Source of the DNA: Thermoplasmata archaeon
GTDB taxonomy: Archaea; Thermoplasmatota; Thermoplasmata; Lutacidiplasmatales; UBA184
Assembly: GCA_013044425.1 (NCBI GenBank)
Contig: JABEUK010000178.1
Span: forward strand, 1 to 7,255
Length of the DNA: 7,255 nt
Direction of reading: 5' to 3'
The position numbers and the translations under genes were made by a program. This document shows positions 1 to 5,569 of the stretch, piece after piece; within the stretch, counting starts at the first letter, position 1, and each line of letters begins with the position of its first letter. The notes under the pieces were generated by a model, which worked only from the letters and a program-made list of their open reading frames with translations, did no database searches and was not told where the DNA came from.

Positions 1-5
1 CCCCC

Positions 6-191
6 TCACGCGGTCCCCGGCGAGAATTTCCGGCAGATCCCTTCCCCGCAGAGCGCGCACGGTCCGATCGGCTCGAGGCGGAAGCTGGCCGAGCCTGGGA
101 TTTCCTCGACCTGCATGTGGTTCGTAAGCAGGTGGCCGCAGCGGCAACGGAACCGGCGCGGCGACCGGGACGCAACGGGCGACACCGGCAT
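6..191 (-). CDS. small CxCGH-type putative zinc-binding protein (61 aa)
   Basis: A 61-residue protein of unknown role. Residues 16-20 read CRCGH, a second His is at 25, and the C-terminal part has Cys at 45, 48 and 53 followed by R-K-F. This spacing (CxCGHxxxxH, then CxxCxxxxC and an aromatic) resembles small zinc-binding proteins common in archaea and bacteria; metal binding is inferred. The reading frame stays open much further upstream, but the part beyond 191 is antisense to the fusion gene. I chose the ATG at 189-191 because third codon positions are strongly G/C-rich here and a T-rich box lies 28 nt upstream, as expected for a leaderless archaeal transcript. No ribosome binding site is visible. 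It diverges from the GcvH/TusA-like gene. The alternative is a chance open frame; I consider that less likely because of the metal-ligand pattern. Confidence 0.55.
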   Translation of the reverse strand: MPVSPVASRSPRRFRCRCGHLLTNHMQVEEIPGSASFRLEPIGPCALCGEGICRKFSPGTA

Positions 192-278
192 CGCGGAGCG
201 AGGGGCCTGACCCGCGAAAAAGGTTCCGTCTCGAAAACCCCACGAAGCGGTAAAGGGCGGGGGATCGTTTCCTTTCCC
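192..278. promoter_or_regulatory. divergent intergenic promoter region
   Basis: The gap between two divergent genes is locally A/T-richer than its surroundings. On the minus strand CCTTTTTCGC (224-214) is centred 28 nt before the small-protein ATG. On the plus strand GCGGTAAAGGG (248-258) is centred 26 nt before the GTG at 279. Both spacings fit leaderless archaeal transcription, but neither box is a good match to a TATA consensus, so this is a weak call. Confidence 0.3.
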
Positions 279-971
279 GTGGAACTCGAAGGCTGCCCTC
301 TGCCCGAGGATCGGCTCTACGACCTCGAGAACAACGTCTGGATGCTGGTCGAGCCGGGCGGCGCCTCGGCGAGAATCGGGATCATCTCGGCCTTCGCCGC
401 GTTCATCGGTCCCGTCACCGCCGTGACGTACCGGCCCCTCCCCGGCCCGATCGCCGCGGGCCGGAGCGTCGGCATGATCGAAACCGTCCGCTTCACCGGA
501 GCCGTTCGCCTGCCCGTCGACGGGACCGTCACGGAGCGCAACTCGGCGCTTCTCCAGCGGCCGCGGCTCGTCAACGACTCCCCGTACGACGCGGGGTGGA
601 TCGTGCGCTTTCGTCCCGACCGCGTCCAGGGACCTCCTCTGGAGAGCGCGCACGCGATCCGGGAGCGGCTCCTCGAGCGGATCCATGTCCAGCGCATCCG
701 CTGCTGGCCGGCGACGCCCGATCTCGAGATGTTCGAGATCGGGATCGAGTGCTCGGCGATCCTGACCAAGCTCAACGAGGAGCTCGCCGTCCGGCCGCCC
801 GGCACGGCGATCCTGCTCGTGACGGACGAGCCGACGAGCCCGATCGAGATGGAGCGCTGGTCCGATCAGACGGGCCATGGTCTGCTCGCCCGTCGCCGCG
901 AGGGCGACCTCCACCAGTTCCTCGTCCGGAAGGAGGAGCACCCGGTCCCCCGGGTGCCTCGGCGCGACTAG
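279..971 (+). CDS. GcvH-like lipoyl-fold protein lacking the lipoyl lysine, fused to a TusA-like domain
   Basis: A 230-residue two-domain protein of unknown function. Residues 8-113 follow glycine cleavage H protein: LPEDRLYD near the start, ARIGI (31-35), IETV (67-70), LPVDG (78-82), LVNDSPY (97-103) and GW (106-107). The residue that carries lipoate in GcvH (ESVKA) aligns with R71 (codon CGC, 489-491), so ordinary lipoylation is not expected. After a linker, residues 148-218 follow the TusA/SirA family: a cysteine at C158, a WSDQTGH block (194-200) resembling the TusA W...GHE region, and a final FLVRK strand. The usual CPxP motif is CSAI here. I chose GTG 279 because GcvH homology begins just after it; an upstream GTG at 117 would add 54 low-complexity Arg/Gly-rich residues overlapping the small gene on the other strand. 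It converges on the rhodanese gene with 4 bp between stops. A sulfur-relay or scaffold role is a guess from domain families. Confidence 0.75.
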   Translation: MELEGCPLPEDRLYDLENNVWMLVEPGGASARIGIISAFAAFIGPVTAVTYRPLPGPIAAGRSVGMIETVRFTGAVRLPVDGTVTERNSALLQRPRLVNDSPYDAGWIVRFRPDRVQGPPLESAHAIRERLLERIHVQRIRCWPATPDLEMFEIGIECSAILTKLNEELAVRPPGTAILLVTDEPTSPIEMERWSDQTGHGLLARRREGDLHQFLVRKEEHPVPRVPRRD

Positions 972-975
972 CGCC

Positions 976-1833
976 TTACGGCTTTTCGATCGGGGTTCGG
1001 ATGAGATTGCCCCACTCGGTCCATGAACCGTCGTAGTTCCGCACGTTCGGATACCCGAGCAGGTAGGTCAGCACGAACCAGGTGTGGCTCGACCGCTCGC
1101 CGATCCGGCAGTACGTGATCACGGGGGTCCCGGATGGGACGCCCTTCGAGCCGTAGAGCTCCTCGAGCTGCTCGCGAGACTTGAACGTGCCGTCTTCGTT
1201 GACCGCTTGGGCCCACGGGATGTTCTTCGCGCCGGGGATGTGGCCTCCGCGCTGCGCGTGCTCCGTCGGGTACTCCGGCGGCGCCGTGATCTCCCCGGAG
1301 AACTCCTTCGGCCCGCGCACGTCGACGAGGATGAACTTCCCCGCCTTGACCGCGGGCAGCGAGGTGCGCACATCGTCCATGTAGGCGCGCAGCTTCGGGT
1401 TCGGCGCCGCCGCCGTGAAGTGGCCCGCCGGGGGCTTCGGGATCTCCTTGCTGAGCGGTTTGTCCTCGGCGATCCACTTCTTGCGGCCGCCGTTCAGGAT
1501 CTTGATGTGCTTCGCTCCGTAATAGGCGAACACCCAGAAGGCGAACGCGGCGAACCAGTTGTTGAAGTCCCCGTACAGTACGACCGTCGTGTCGTCGTCG
1601 ATCCCCGATCTGCGGAACAGCTCCGTCAGGGCCTGCTGGGAGAGGATGTCGCGCGCGAGGGGGTCGTTGATGTCCTTGCGCCAATCGAAGAGGACCGCAT
1701 CGGGGACGTGCCCCTGTTCGTAGTTCGCCGACGGGTCGTAATCGACCTCCGCGACGCGGACCTTCGGGTCCTTGTGGTGCGCGAGCACCCATTCCGTATC
1801 GACCAAGACGTCCGGGTGTGCATAGCTCGTCAT
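976..1833 (-). CDS. two-domain rhodanese (thiosulfate/3-mercaptopyruvate sulfurtransferase)
   Basis: Transfers sulfane sulfur from a donor such as thiosulfate to cyanide or a thiol acceptor through a cysteine persulfide; no signal peptide is visible, so it is probably cytosolic. The 285 residues form the usual tandem rhodanese arrangement. The N-terminal domain (about 8-122) is the inactive one, with YGDFNNW (87-93) where an active domain would have its Cys loop. The C-terminal domain (about 155-280) has the active loop C242-R-I-G-E-R-S, followed by the diagnostic NYDGSW and TEWGN blocks. CRxGER(S/T) is typical of thiosulfate sulfurtransferases; 3-mercaptopyruvate sulfurtransferases usually have CGSGV-type loops, so thiosulfate is the more likely donor. 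The ATG at 1831-1833 has a strong purine-rich ribosome binding site 5 nt upstream. It probably has its own promoter, and its stop lies 4 bp from that of the convergent GcvH/TusA-like gene. Confidence 0.93.
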   Translation of the reverse strand: MTSYAHPDVLVDTEWVLAHHKDPKVRVAEVDYDPSANYEQGHVPDAVLFDWRKDINDPLARDILSQQALTELFRRSGIDDDTTVVLYGDFNNWFAAFAFWVFAYYGAKHIKILNGGRKKWIAEDKPLSKEIPKPPAGHFTAAAPNPKLRAYMDDVRTSLPAVKAGKFILVDVRGPKEFSGEITAPPEYPTEHAQRGGHIPGAKNIPWAQAVNEDGTFKSREQLEELYGSKGVPSGTPVITYCRIGERSSHTWFVLTYLLGYPNVRNYDGSWTEWGNLIRTPIEKP

Positions 1834-1838
1834 GCGTG

Positions 1839-1873
1839 CTCCTTCCTCCTATCCGAACCCGGGAGAATATTAG
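1839..1873 (-). promoter_or_regulatory. rhodanese promoter (TATA-like box) and Shine-Dalgarno site
   Basis: On the minus strand CTAATATTCTC (1873-1863) is the most A/T-rich stretch of this gap and looks like an archaeal TATA box. A start site about 26 nt downstream would fall near 1843, giving a very short leader. AGGAGGAAGGAG (1850-1839) ends 5 nt before the ATG and is the strongest ribosome binding site in the window. Confidence 0.5.
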
Positions 1874-1951
1874 GGCACGCGCTAACCCCAACCGGGGACG
1901 ATGGCGGGGCCGGATCGGCCGACCCGTCGGTCCCGGGCAGGGCGCCTCGAG

Positions 1952-2269
1952 CTAGCCGCGCCGTCCGCGCTTCGGAAGGGCCGCGTCCGAAATCTCGATC
2001 GTCTCCGGGTCGAAGCCGAGGCGGGCCAGCTCCTCCCGGATCCGCGCTCGGTGGTCCCCCTGCAGGTAGACCTCCCCATCGACGACGCTCCCTCCCGTGG
2101 CCAGGCGGTTCTTCAGGGCCCGCGTCGTCTCGGCGAGGTCCACTCCCGGGGGAAACCCTGAGATCACGGTCGCAGGTTTGTTGTAGCGTCGCGGCTCCGC
2201 TCGCACGCGGATACGGGCTGTCTCGCGATCGAGGGCGGAGAGAATCTCGTCGAACTCGTCGGGACTCAT
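1952..2269 (-). CDS. sui1: SUI1-family translation initiation factor (aIF1)
   Basis: A 105-residue protein of the eIF1/SUI1 family, which binds the small ribosomal subunit near the P site and controls start-codon selection in archaea and eukaryotes; some bacteria carry the homologue YciH. The single SUI1 domain spans about residues 18-94. It contains the basic loop EPRRYNKPATVISG (25-38), the ATGG turn (57-60, usually CGG or SGG), the hallmark LQGDHR (69-74) and the final LGFDPETIEI helix and strand. The N-terminal zinc-type cysteines found in some archaeal aIF1 proteins are absent. The ATG at 2267-2269 has AGGAAC 8 nt upstream. It probably forms its own short transcript: the ABC permease stop is 161 bp upstream and the rhodanese has a separate promoter. 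A bacterial YciH is the alternative if the host is not an archaeon. Confidence 0.9.
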   Translation of the reverse strand: MSPDEFDEILSALDRETARIRVRAEPRRYNKPATVISGFPPGVDLAETTRALKNRLATGGSVVDGEVYLQGDHRARIREELARLGFDPETIEISDAALPKRGRRG

Positions 2270-2277
2270 CGGTCGGT

Positions 2278-2320
2278 GTTCCTACCCTCCATACCCCCGA
2301 GGGGAACGGAGAGGAAAACA
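2278..2320 (-). promoter_or_regulatory. possible aIF1 promoter and short leader
   Basis: On the minus strand TGTTTTCCTC (2320-2311) is a T-rich box. A start about 25 nt downstream, near 2291, would give a leader of roughly 22 nt holding GGAGGG (2290-2285) and AGGAAC (2283-2278), the second at good distance from the ATG. The rest of the 2270-2430 gap contains no gene that I can support. Confidence 0.3.
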
Positions 2321-2430
2321 CCGGCAGCGCCGTCGGGAGCGTCGGAGCGAAAGATGTCGGGGGTGTTGCTGCTCGGGACGCACCGCAGGGTGCATGGCGC
2401 ACGGGGGCATGAACATTTGGGTTCCACGGC

Positions 2431-3210
2431 TCACTCCGTGCCCCATTTGTACATCCTCAACCCGAGGACGATCCCCACGGTGGCGCTCAGGAGCAACAGG
2501 CCGGCGTAGAGGGCCAGCTCGGGGGGCGTCGCCGGAGTGATGCCGAAGGCCCCCTGGACCAGGAGGGCGGCGTAGGTGGTGGGCAGGAACCGGGCCAGAT
2601 CCTGCCAGACCGGGGGCAGCGAGGAGAGCGGGTAGTACAAGGGGGAGAGCATCCCGAGGATCGTGAAGGTGAGGTTCCCCACGGGATAGATGGCGCGCTG
2701 GGTCTTGACCCGGCTCGACACGCTGATGCCGACGGCGCTGAACAGTACCCACATCACCGCGAGCGCGCCCGCGAGGACGAGGCCGGCGAACGGAGTGAAC
2801 GCCATTCCGTTGCGATCGAGCTCGAAGTAGAGCAGGACGGCGAGCACGACGAGCGCCGGGGCCATCGCGATCAGGTTCGAGAACGCGATCCCGAACAGGT
2901 AGCGGATCCGACCGAGCGGGCTCGCCACGAACATGTCCTGGAGGGAGCACTCGATCCGCCAGATCGCGCTATCCCCGAGGACCCAGCTCCCGATGTTCTG
3001 CATCGTGAACAGCATCGCCCCCACGATCTCGAGGGGGAGGAGGTACGGAGGGGAGATCAAGCTCAGGAAGTACAGGAAGATGAACGGGAGGAGGATCGGC
3101 GCGATCGCGACCGCCGGGCTCCGTCCGATCCATCTCCAGCCGATGATGGCGAACGCCGGCAGCGCGCGTCCCCGCTGGGCGACGACCGGCTCCCCCGTCG
3201 CGGTGACCAT
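2431..3210 (-). CDS. ABC-2 type transporter permease (second of pair)
   Basis: A 259-residue integral membrane protein, probably one half of the channel of an ABC-2 exporter powered by the ATPase encoded upstream. Hydrophobic segments lie at about 32-54, 58-78, 103-128, 139-163, 173-196 and 232-252, the six-helix pattern of the family. The block PLYYPLSSLP (190-199), followed by W-x-D-L-A-R-F-L-P and a helix ending in VQGAFGI, matches the ABC-2 signature region before the last helix. The cytoplasmic-loop motif VASPLG (95-100) is shared with the first permease as LASPLT, so the two appear to be diverged duplicates forming a heterodimer. The ATG at 3208-3210 follows the first permease's stop by 2 bp, with GGGAGG 7 nt upstream inside that gene, indicating co-translation. 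The substrate cannot be told from sequence. Confidence 0.87.
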   Translation of the reverse strand: MVTATGEPVVAQRGRALPAFAIIGWRWIGRSPAVAIAPILLPFIFLYFLSLISPPYLLPLEIVGAMLFTMQNIGSWVLGDSAIWRIECSLQDMFVASPLGRIRYLFGIAFSNLIAMAPALVVLAVLLYFELDRNGMAFTPFAGLVLAGALAVMWVLFSAVGISVSSRVKTQRAIYPVGNLTFTILGMLSPLYYPLSSLPPVWQDLARFLPTTYAALLVQGAFGITPATPPELALYAGLLLLSATVGIVLGLRMYKWGTE

Positions 3211-3212
3211 CC

Positions 3213-3977
3213 CTAGTCCTCCCGGACCTTGCGGCGGGCCCAGTAGATCGTGAACAGGAACATCGCGAGCGTCTCCCCCGCGAGCGCGCTCGCGGCGAGA
3301 GCGATCGCGCCGATCGAAAGGCTCGTCACGCCGATCGAGGCTTGGAGAAGCGCGGTCGCGGCACTCGGAGGGAGCATCAGGGCGATGGGCTGCAACGCCG
3401 CGGGGAAGTACGACAGCGGATAGAAGACGGGCGGCAGCACCCCGAACCCGTTGAAGATGAGGCTTGCGTACGCCCAGATCGCGCGGTTATCGCGGAAGAA
3501 CGTCGAGATGACATAGCCGAACGAAGCCGAGAACAGCCAGACGAGGGCGCCGGTGCCGACCAGCAGGAGGACCGTCGGGAGGGAGTAGCCGACGACGATC
3601 TCGGCGAAGACGAACAGGATGATGACCGGACTGAGATAGACGAGCATCACGCCCGCCGCCATCCCCAGGAAGAACGCCTCCGGGGTCAGGGGGGAGGCGA
3701 GGTAGAGGTCGGTGGCCTTGTGGTCGATCCGCACGTAGGCGGCCTCGTTGAGGAGGCGCTGGCCCATCGTGAACATCGAGAAGATGATCGCGCCGAGGAA
3801 GGCGACGGGAAGGAGGCTGCGATCGAGGATGAAGACGAAGACGAGGAGCACTCCTTGGACGACCATCGAGGTCGCCATCGCGGTCGATTCGTGCGATTGG
3901 ACCCGTACCTCGGTCCAGAAGAATGCGGACAGCCCCCGGAACGCCCGGTACGGGGCCGGAGACTCACTCGTCCTCAT
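3213..3977 (-). CDS. ABC-2 type transporter permease (first of pair)
   Basis: A 254-residue membrane protein, the likely partner of the permease encoded immediately downstream. Hydrophobic segments are at about 34-51, 55-72, 103-130, 134-158, 166-188 and 222-246. The ABC-2 signature region is PPVFYPLSYFP (182-192), then IALMLPPSAATALLQASIG, and the cytoplasmic loop has LASPLT (93-98). A charged N-terminal stretch (about 1-33) precedes the first helix and should lie in the cytoplasm near the ATPase. The ATG at 3975-3977 lies inside the end of the ATPase gene (14-nt overlap), so the two are translationally coupled. Function depends on the ATPase. Drug, lipid-linked or polysaccharide export are all possible for this family and cannot be separated here. 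Confidence 0.87.
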   Translation of the reverse strand: MRTSESPAPYRAFRGLSAFFWTEVRVQSHESTAMATSMVVQGVLLVFVFILDRSLLPVAFLGAIIFSMFTMGQRLLNEAAYVRIDHKATDLYLASPLTPEAFFLGMAAGVMLVYLSPVIILFVFAEIVVGYSLPTVLLLVGTGALVWLFSASFGYVISTFFRDNRAIWAYASLIFNGFGVLPPVFYPLSYFPAALQPIALMLPPSAATALLQASIGVTSLSIGAIALAASALAGETLAMFLFTIYWARRKVRED

Positions 3978-4914
3978 TGATCGAGCGCCCTACCGCGCGC
4001 ATGAACGCCTCTTCCAGGGTGACGGGACCGACGGTCGTGGTCAGGCGCTCCCGGACCGCGATCGCCATCAGTTCGCCGAGCGAATCCGGCTGAACGATGA
4101 CCGTGAGAGAGGTGCCGTCCGTCATTACCGTGCCGAAGGAACGGAAGAGGTCCACGTGCTGGGTCTGCCCCGCGATCGTGACCTTCAAGGTCCCGCCGAC
4201 CGAGCGTTTGAGCTCCTCCGCGGTCCCCTCCATCAGCACCCGGCCGCGCTCGACGATGTACAGGCGGTCGCTGAGCGCGTCCGCCTCGTCCAGGTAGTGC
4301 GTCGTGAGCAGCATCGTCGAGCCGAGCCGCGTCAGCTCACGGAGGGCGGCCCAGACGGCCCGTCGGGCGAACGGATCCATGCCGATCGTCGGCTCGTCCA
4401 GGAACAACAGCGGCGCGTGCGTGGCGATCACGGTCGCCACCATCGTCCTCTGGCGCTGTCCACCCGAGAGGGTGATCGCGAGGCGATCCTGGACCTCCAC
4501 GAGCCCCATCTGGTCCAGCGCGGTCGCTGTGCGCGTCTGCGCTACTTCCCGGCTCAGCCCCCGGGTCCGCAGGTATGTGTAGATCTGCTCGCGCGGGGTG
4601 AGGTGGAAGAACGGCTTGCCCTCCTGCGGGACGACCGCGATGAGCGGCCGAGCGCGGTCCGGGTTGCGGTCGGCGTCGTGCCCGAAGATCTCGATCGTGC
4701 CCGAGGTCGGACGGAGGAGCGTGGAGGCGATCTTCAGGAACGTCGTCTTCCCGGCCCCGTTCCGTCCGAGGAGCGCGACCCGCTCGCGGGACCGGACCTC
4801 GAGGGAGACTCCCGAAAGCGCCTCGACCGACGGCGAGCCGCGGGTCGTGTAGACCTTGCGAAGATCGCGGGCTACGAGCGGTTCGGCGCTCACATCGGCC
4901 GCCGGGCCGGGCAT
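3964..4914 (-). CDS. ABC transporter ATP-binding protein (DrrA/CcmA-like)
   Basis: A 316-residue ATPase that drives the two ABC-2 permeases downstream. All nucleotide-binding motifs are intact: Walker A GRNGAGKTT (50-58), Q-loop Gln at 97, signature LSGGQ (149-153), Walker B LLFLDE with catalytic E174, D-loop GMD (178-180) and switch H206. Residues from about 240 form a C-terminal extension ending in VTLEEAFMRAVG, as in DrrA-type exporters where this tail contacts the permease. The ATG at 4912-4914 is used; a GTG seven codons later (4893) is an alternative, since homology starts only near residue 13 and no ribosome binding site clearly favours either. It is the first gene of a three-gene operon. 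Its start lies 94 bp after the HesB/IscA stop, so read-through from that gene is possible. Confidence 0.95.
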   Translation of the reverse strand: MPGPAADVSAEPLVARDLRKVYTTRGSPSVEALSGVSLEVRSRERVALLGRNGAGKTTFLKIASTLLRPTSGTIEIFGHDADRNPDRARPLIAVVPQEGKPFFHLTPREQIYTYLRTRGLSREVAQTRTATALDQMGLVEVQDRLAITLSGGQRQRTMVATVIATHAPLLFLDEPTIGMDPFARRAVWAALRELTRLGSTMLLTTHYLDEADALSDRLYIVERGRVLMEGTAEELKRSVGGTLKVTIAGQTQHVDLFRSFGTVMTDGTSLTVIVQPDSLGELMAIAVRERLTTTVGPVTLEEAFMRAVGRSINEDE

Positions 4915-4925
4915 CCGCCCGTGGT

Positions 4926-4935
4926 TCGATATCGA
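4926..4935. other. 10-bp palindrome TCGATATCGA upstream of ABC operon
   Basis: A perfect 10-bp palindrome with an A/T core lies 11 nt before the ATPase ATG, in the otherwise GC-rich 94-bp gap after the HesB/IscA gene. It is too close to the ATG to be the TATA box of a leaderless transcript from that codon. It could serve a start at the alternative GTG (4893), be a half-size operator, or be chance. The rest of the gap shows no gene; a 4-bp CCCC/GGGG stem at 4950-4961 is too short to call. Confidence 0.2.
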
Positions 4936-5008
4936 GAGGCCCTACCGTTCCCCGCGAGGGGCGCGCTTCGGGTGCGGGTCGGACCGCTTCCGTTCGTCAG
5001 GGTTCCGT

Positions 5009-5395
5009 TCAGCCGCAGCCGCACCCGCCACCGTTGGCAGAGTTCGATCCACAGGACCCGCATCCGCCGGCCTCGCCCGCCGCGTCGGCATCGGGGAGGG
5101 TGGGGTTGGTGATCTTGAATCCGGATTCGTTGAGGTTCTCGACATAGTCGATGACCGCTCCGTTGACGTACTTGACGGACGATGGGTCGATGATCACGCG
5201 AAGATCGCCGAGCGTGATGACCTCGTCATCCGCTCGCGGCTTGGCGAACGCCATCCCGAACTGCACGTGCGAGCCGCCTCCGCACCCCCCACCGCCGGGC
5301 TGGGCGTAGACCCGCACGGCGATCTCGGGCTTCTGTCCACGGATCAGTTGCTTGACCTGGTCGGCGGCGGCCGGCTTCATCTCGATCGCGATCAC
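5009..5395 (-). CDS. HesB/IscA-family (A-type) iron-sulfur protein with Cys-Gly-rich tail
   Basis: A-type carriers bind an iron-sulfur cluster or iron and pass it to apoproteins. This 128-residue protein starts IEMKPAAADQVKQL, then has a Gly-rich loop with C38 (GGGGCGGGS, 34-42) matching the first conserved Cys, F47-G-M-A-F, D57-D-E, VIIDPSSVKYVNGAVIDYV (67-85) and GFKITNP (92-98), all in family order. The C-terminus is unusual. The normal short CGCG end is preceded by about 25 residues, and the tail holds four cysteines (112, 115, 125, 127) as CGSC and CGCG. The GTG at 5393-5395 is chosen because GGTGGAG lies 9 nt upstream and the family N-terminus fits; GTG 5410 would add five residues. It is divergent from hemA. 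The frame stays open far upstream antisense to hemA, but that part is not coding. Confidence 0.88.
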   Translation of the reverse strand: MIAIEMKPAAADQVKQLIRGQKPEIAVRVYAQPGGGGCGGGSHVQFGMAFAKPRADDEVITLGDLRVIIDPSSVKYVNGAVIDYVENLNESGFKITNPTLPDADAAGEAGGCGSCGSNSANGGGCGCG

Positions 5396-5404
5396 GGTCG
5401 TTGA

Positions 5405-5440
5405 CTCCACCGCTAATGACCACGCCTCATGGTTTAAGCT
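5405..5440 (-). promoter_or_regulatory. HesB/IscA gene promoter box and ribosome binding site
   Basis: On the minus strand AGCTTAAACC (5440-5431) resembles an archaeal TATA box. A start 25-26 nt downstream falls near 5409-5410, just at GGTGGAG (5411-5405), which sits 9 nt before GTG 5395. The same spacing would also allow leaderless translation from GTG 5410, so the two starts cannot be separated by sequence alone. Confidence 0.4.
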
Positions 5441-5516
5441 CTGCGAAGCCACGGTAGCGACAGTAACCAGCCCGAGTCGGGGCCGGATCCTAGGCTCCTC
5501 GATAGTTTGTACCCAC

Positions 5517-5565
5517 GCCCATAAAGCCCAGATAGCTGCGTTGATTGGGCCCCGTGCCCCGAGGT
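5517..5565 (+). promoter_or_regulatory. hemA promoter box and ribosome binding site
   Basis: CCATAAAG (5519-5526) is a TATA-like box in an A/T-richer stretch of the divergent gap. A start about 26 nt later, near 5548, would leave a leader of about 20 nt with GAGGT (5561-5565) 4 nt before GTG 5570. The remaining divergent gap (5396-5516) shows no gene or clear repeat. Confidence 0.4.
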
Positions 5566-5569
5566 CGCA

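Noticed and set aside
117..278. Extended start (GTG 117) for the GcvH/TusA-like gene
   Set aside because: The added 54 residues are Arg/Gly/Ala-rich, overlap the small gene on the other strand, and precede the point where GcvH homology begins.
192..941. Long minus-strand open frame continuing upstream of the small zinc-type gene
   Set aside because: It is antisense to the GcvH/TusA-like gene; the translation is Arg/Asp/Gly-rich without motifs, while the plus strand shows two recognisable domains. Only the last 61 codons (6-191) look coding.
279..971. A SirTM/LplA2-type ADP-ribosylation operon around the GcvH-like gene
   Set aside because: Such GcvH-like operons carry macrodomain, sirtuin and lipoate ligase genes; none is present here, and the lipoyl lysine on which that system depends is missing.
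1908..1920. GGCCG-GAT-CGGCC inverted repeat downstream of aIF1
   Set aside because: Short stem with a 3-nt loop and no T-run; such repeats are frequent by chance at this GC content.
2380..2393. GCACC-GCAG-GGTGC hairpin downstream of the second permease
   Set aside because: Only a 5-bp stem without a following T-run on the minus strand; not enough for a terminator call.
1084..2412. 442-codon plus-strand frame
   Set aside because: Antisense to rhodanese and aIF1; Arg-rich low-complexity translation typical of shadow frames in high-GC DNA.
3748..5112. 454-codon plus-strand frame opposite the ABC genes
   Set aside because: Antisense to an ATPase with all Walker, signature and switch motifs intact; no recognisable domain of its own.
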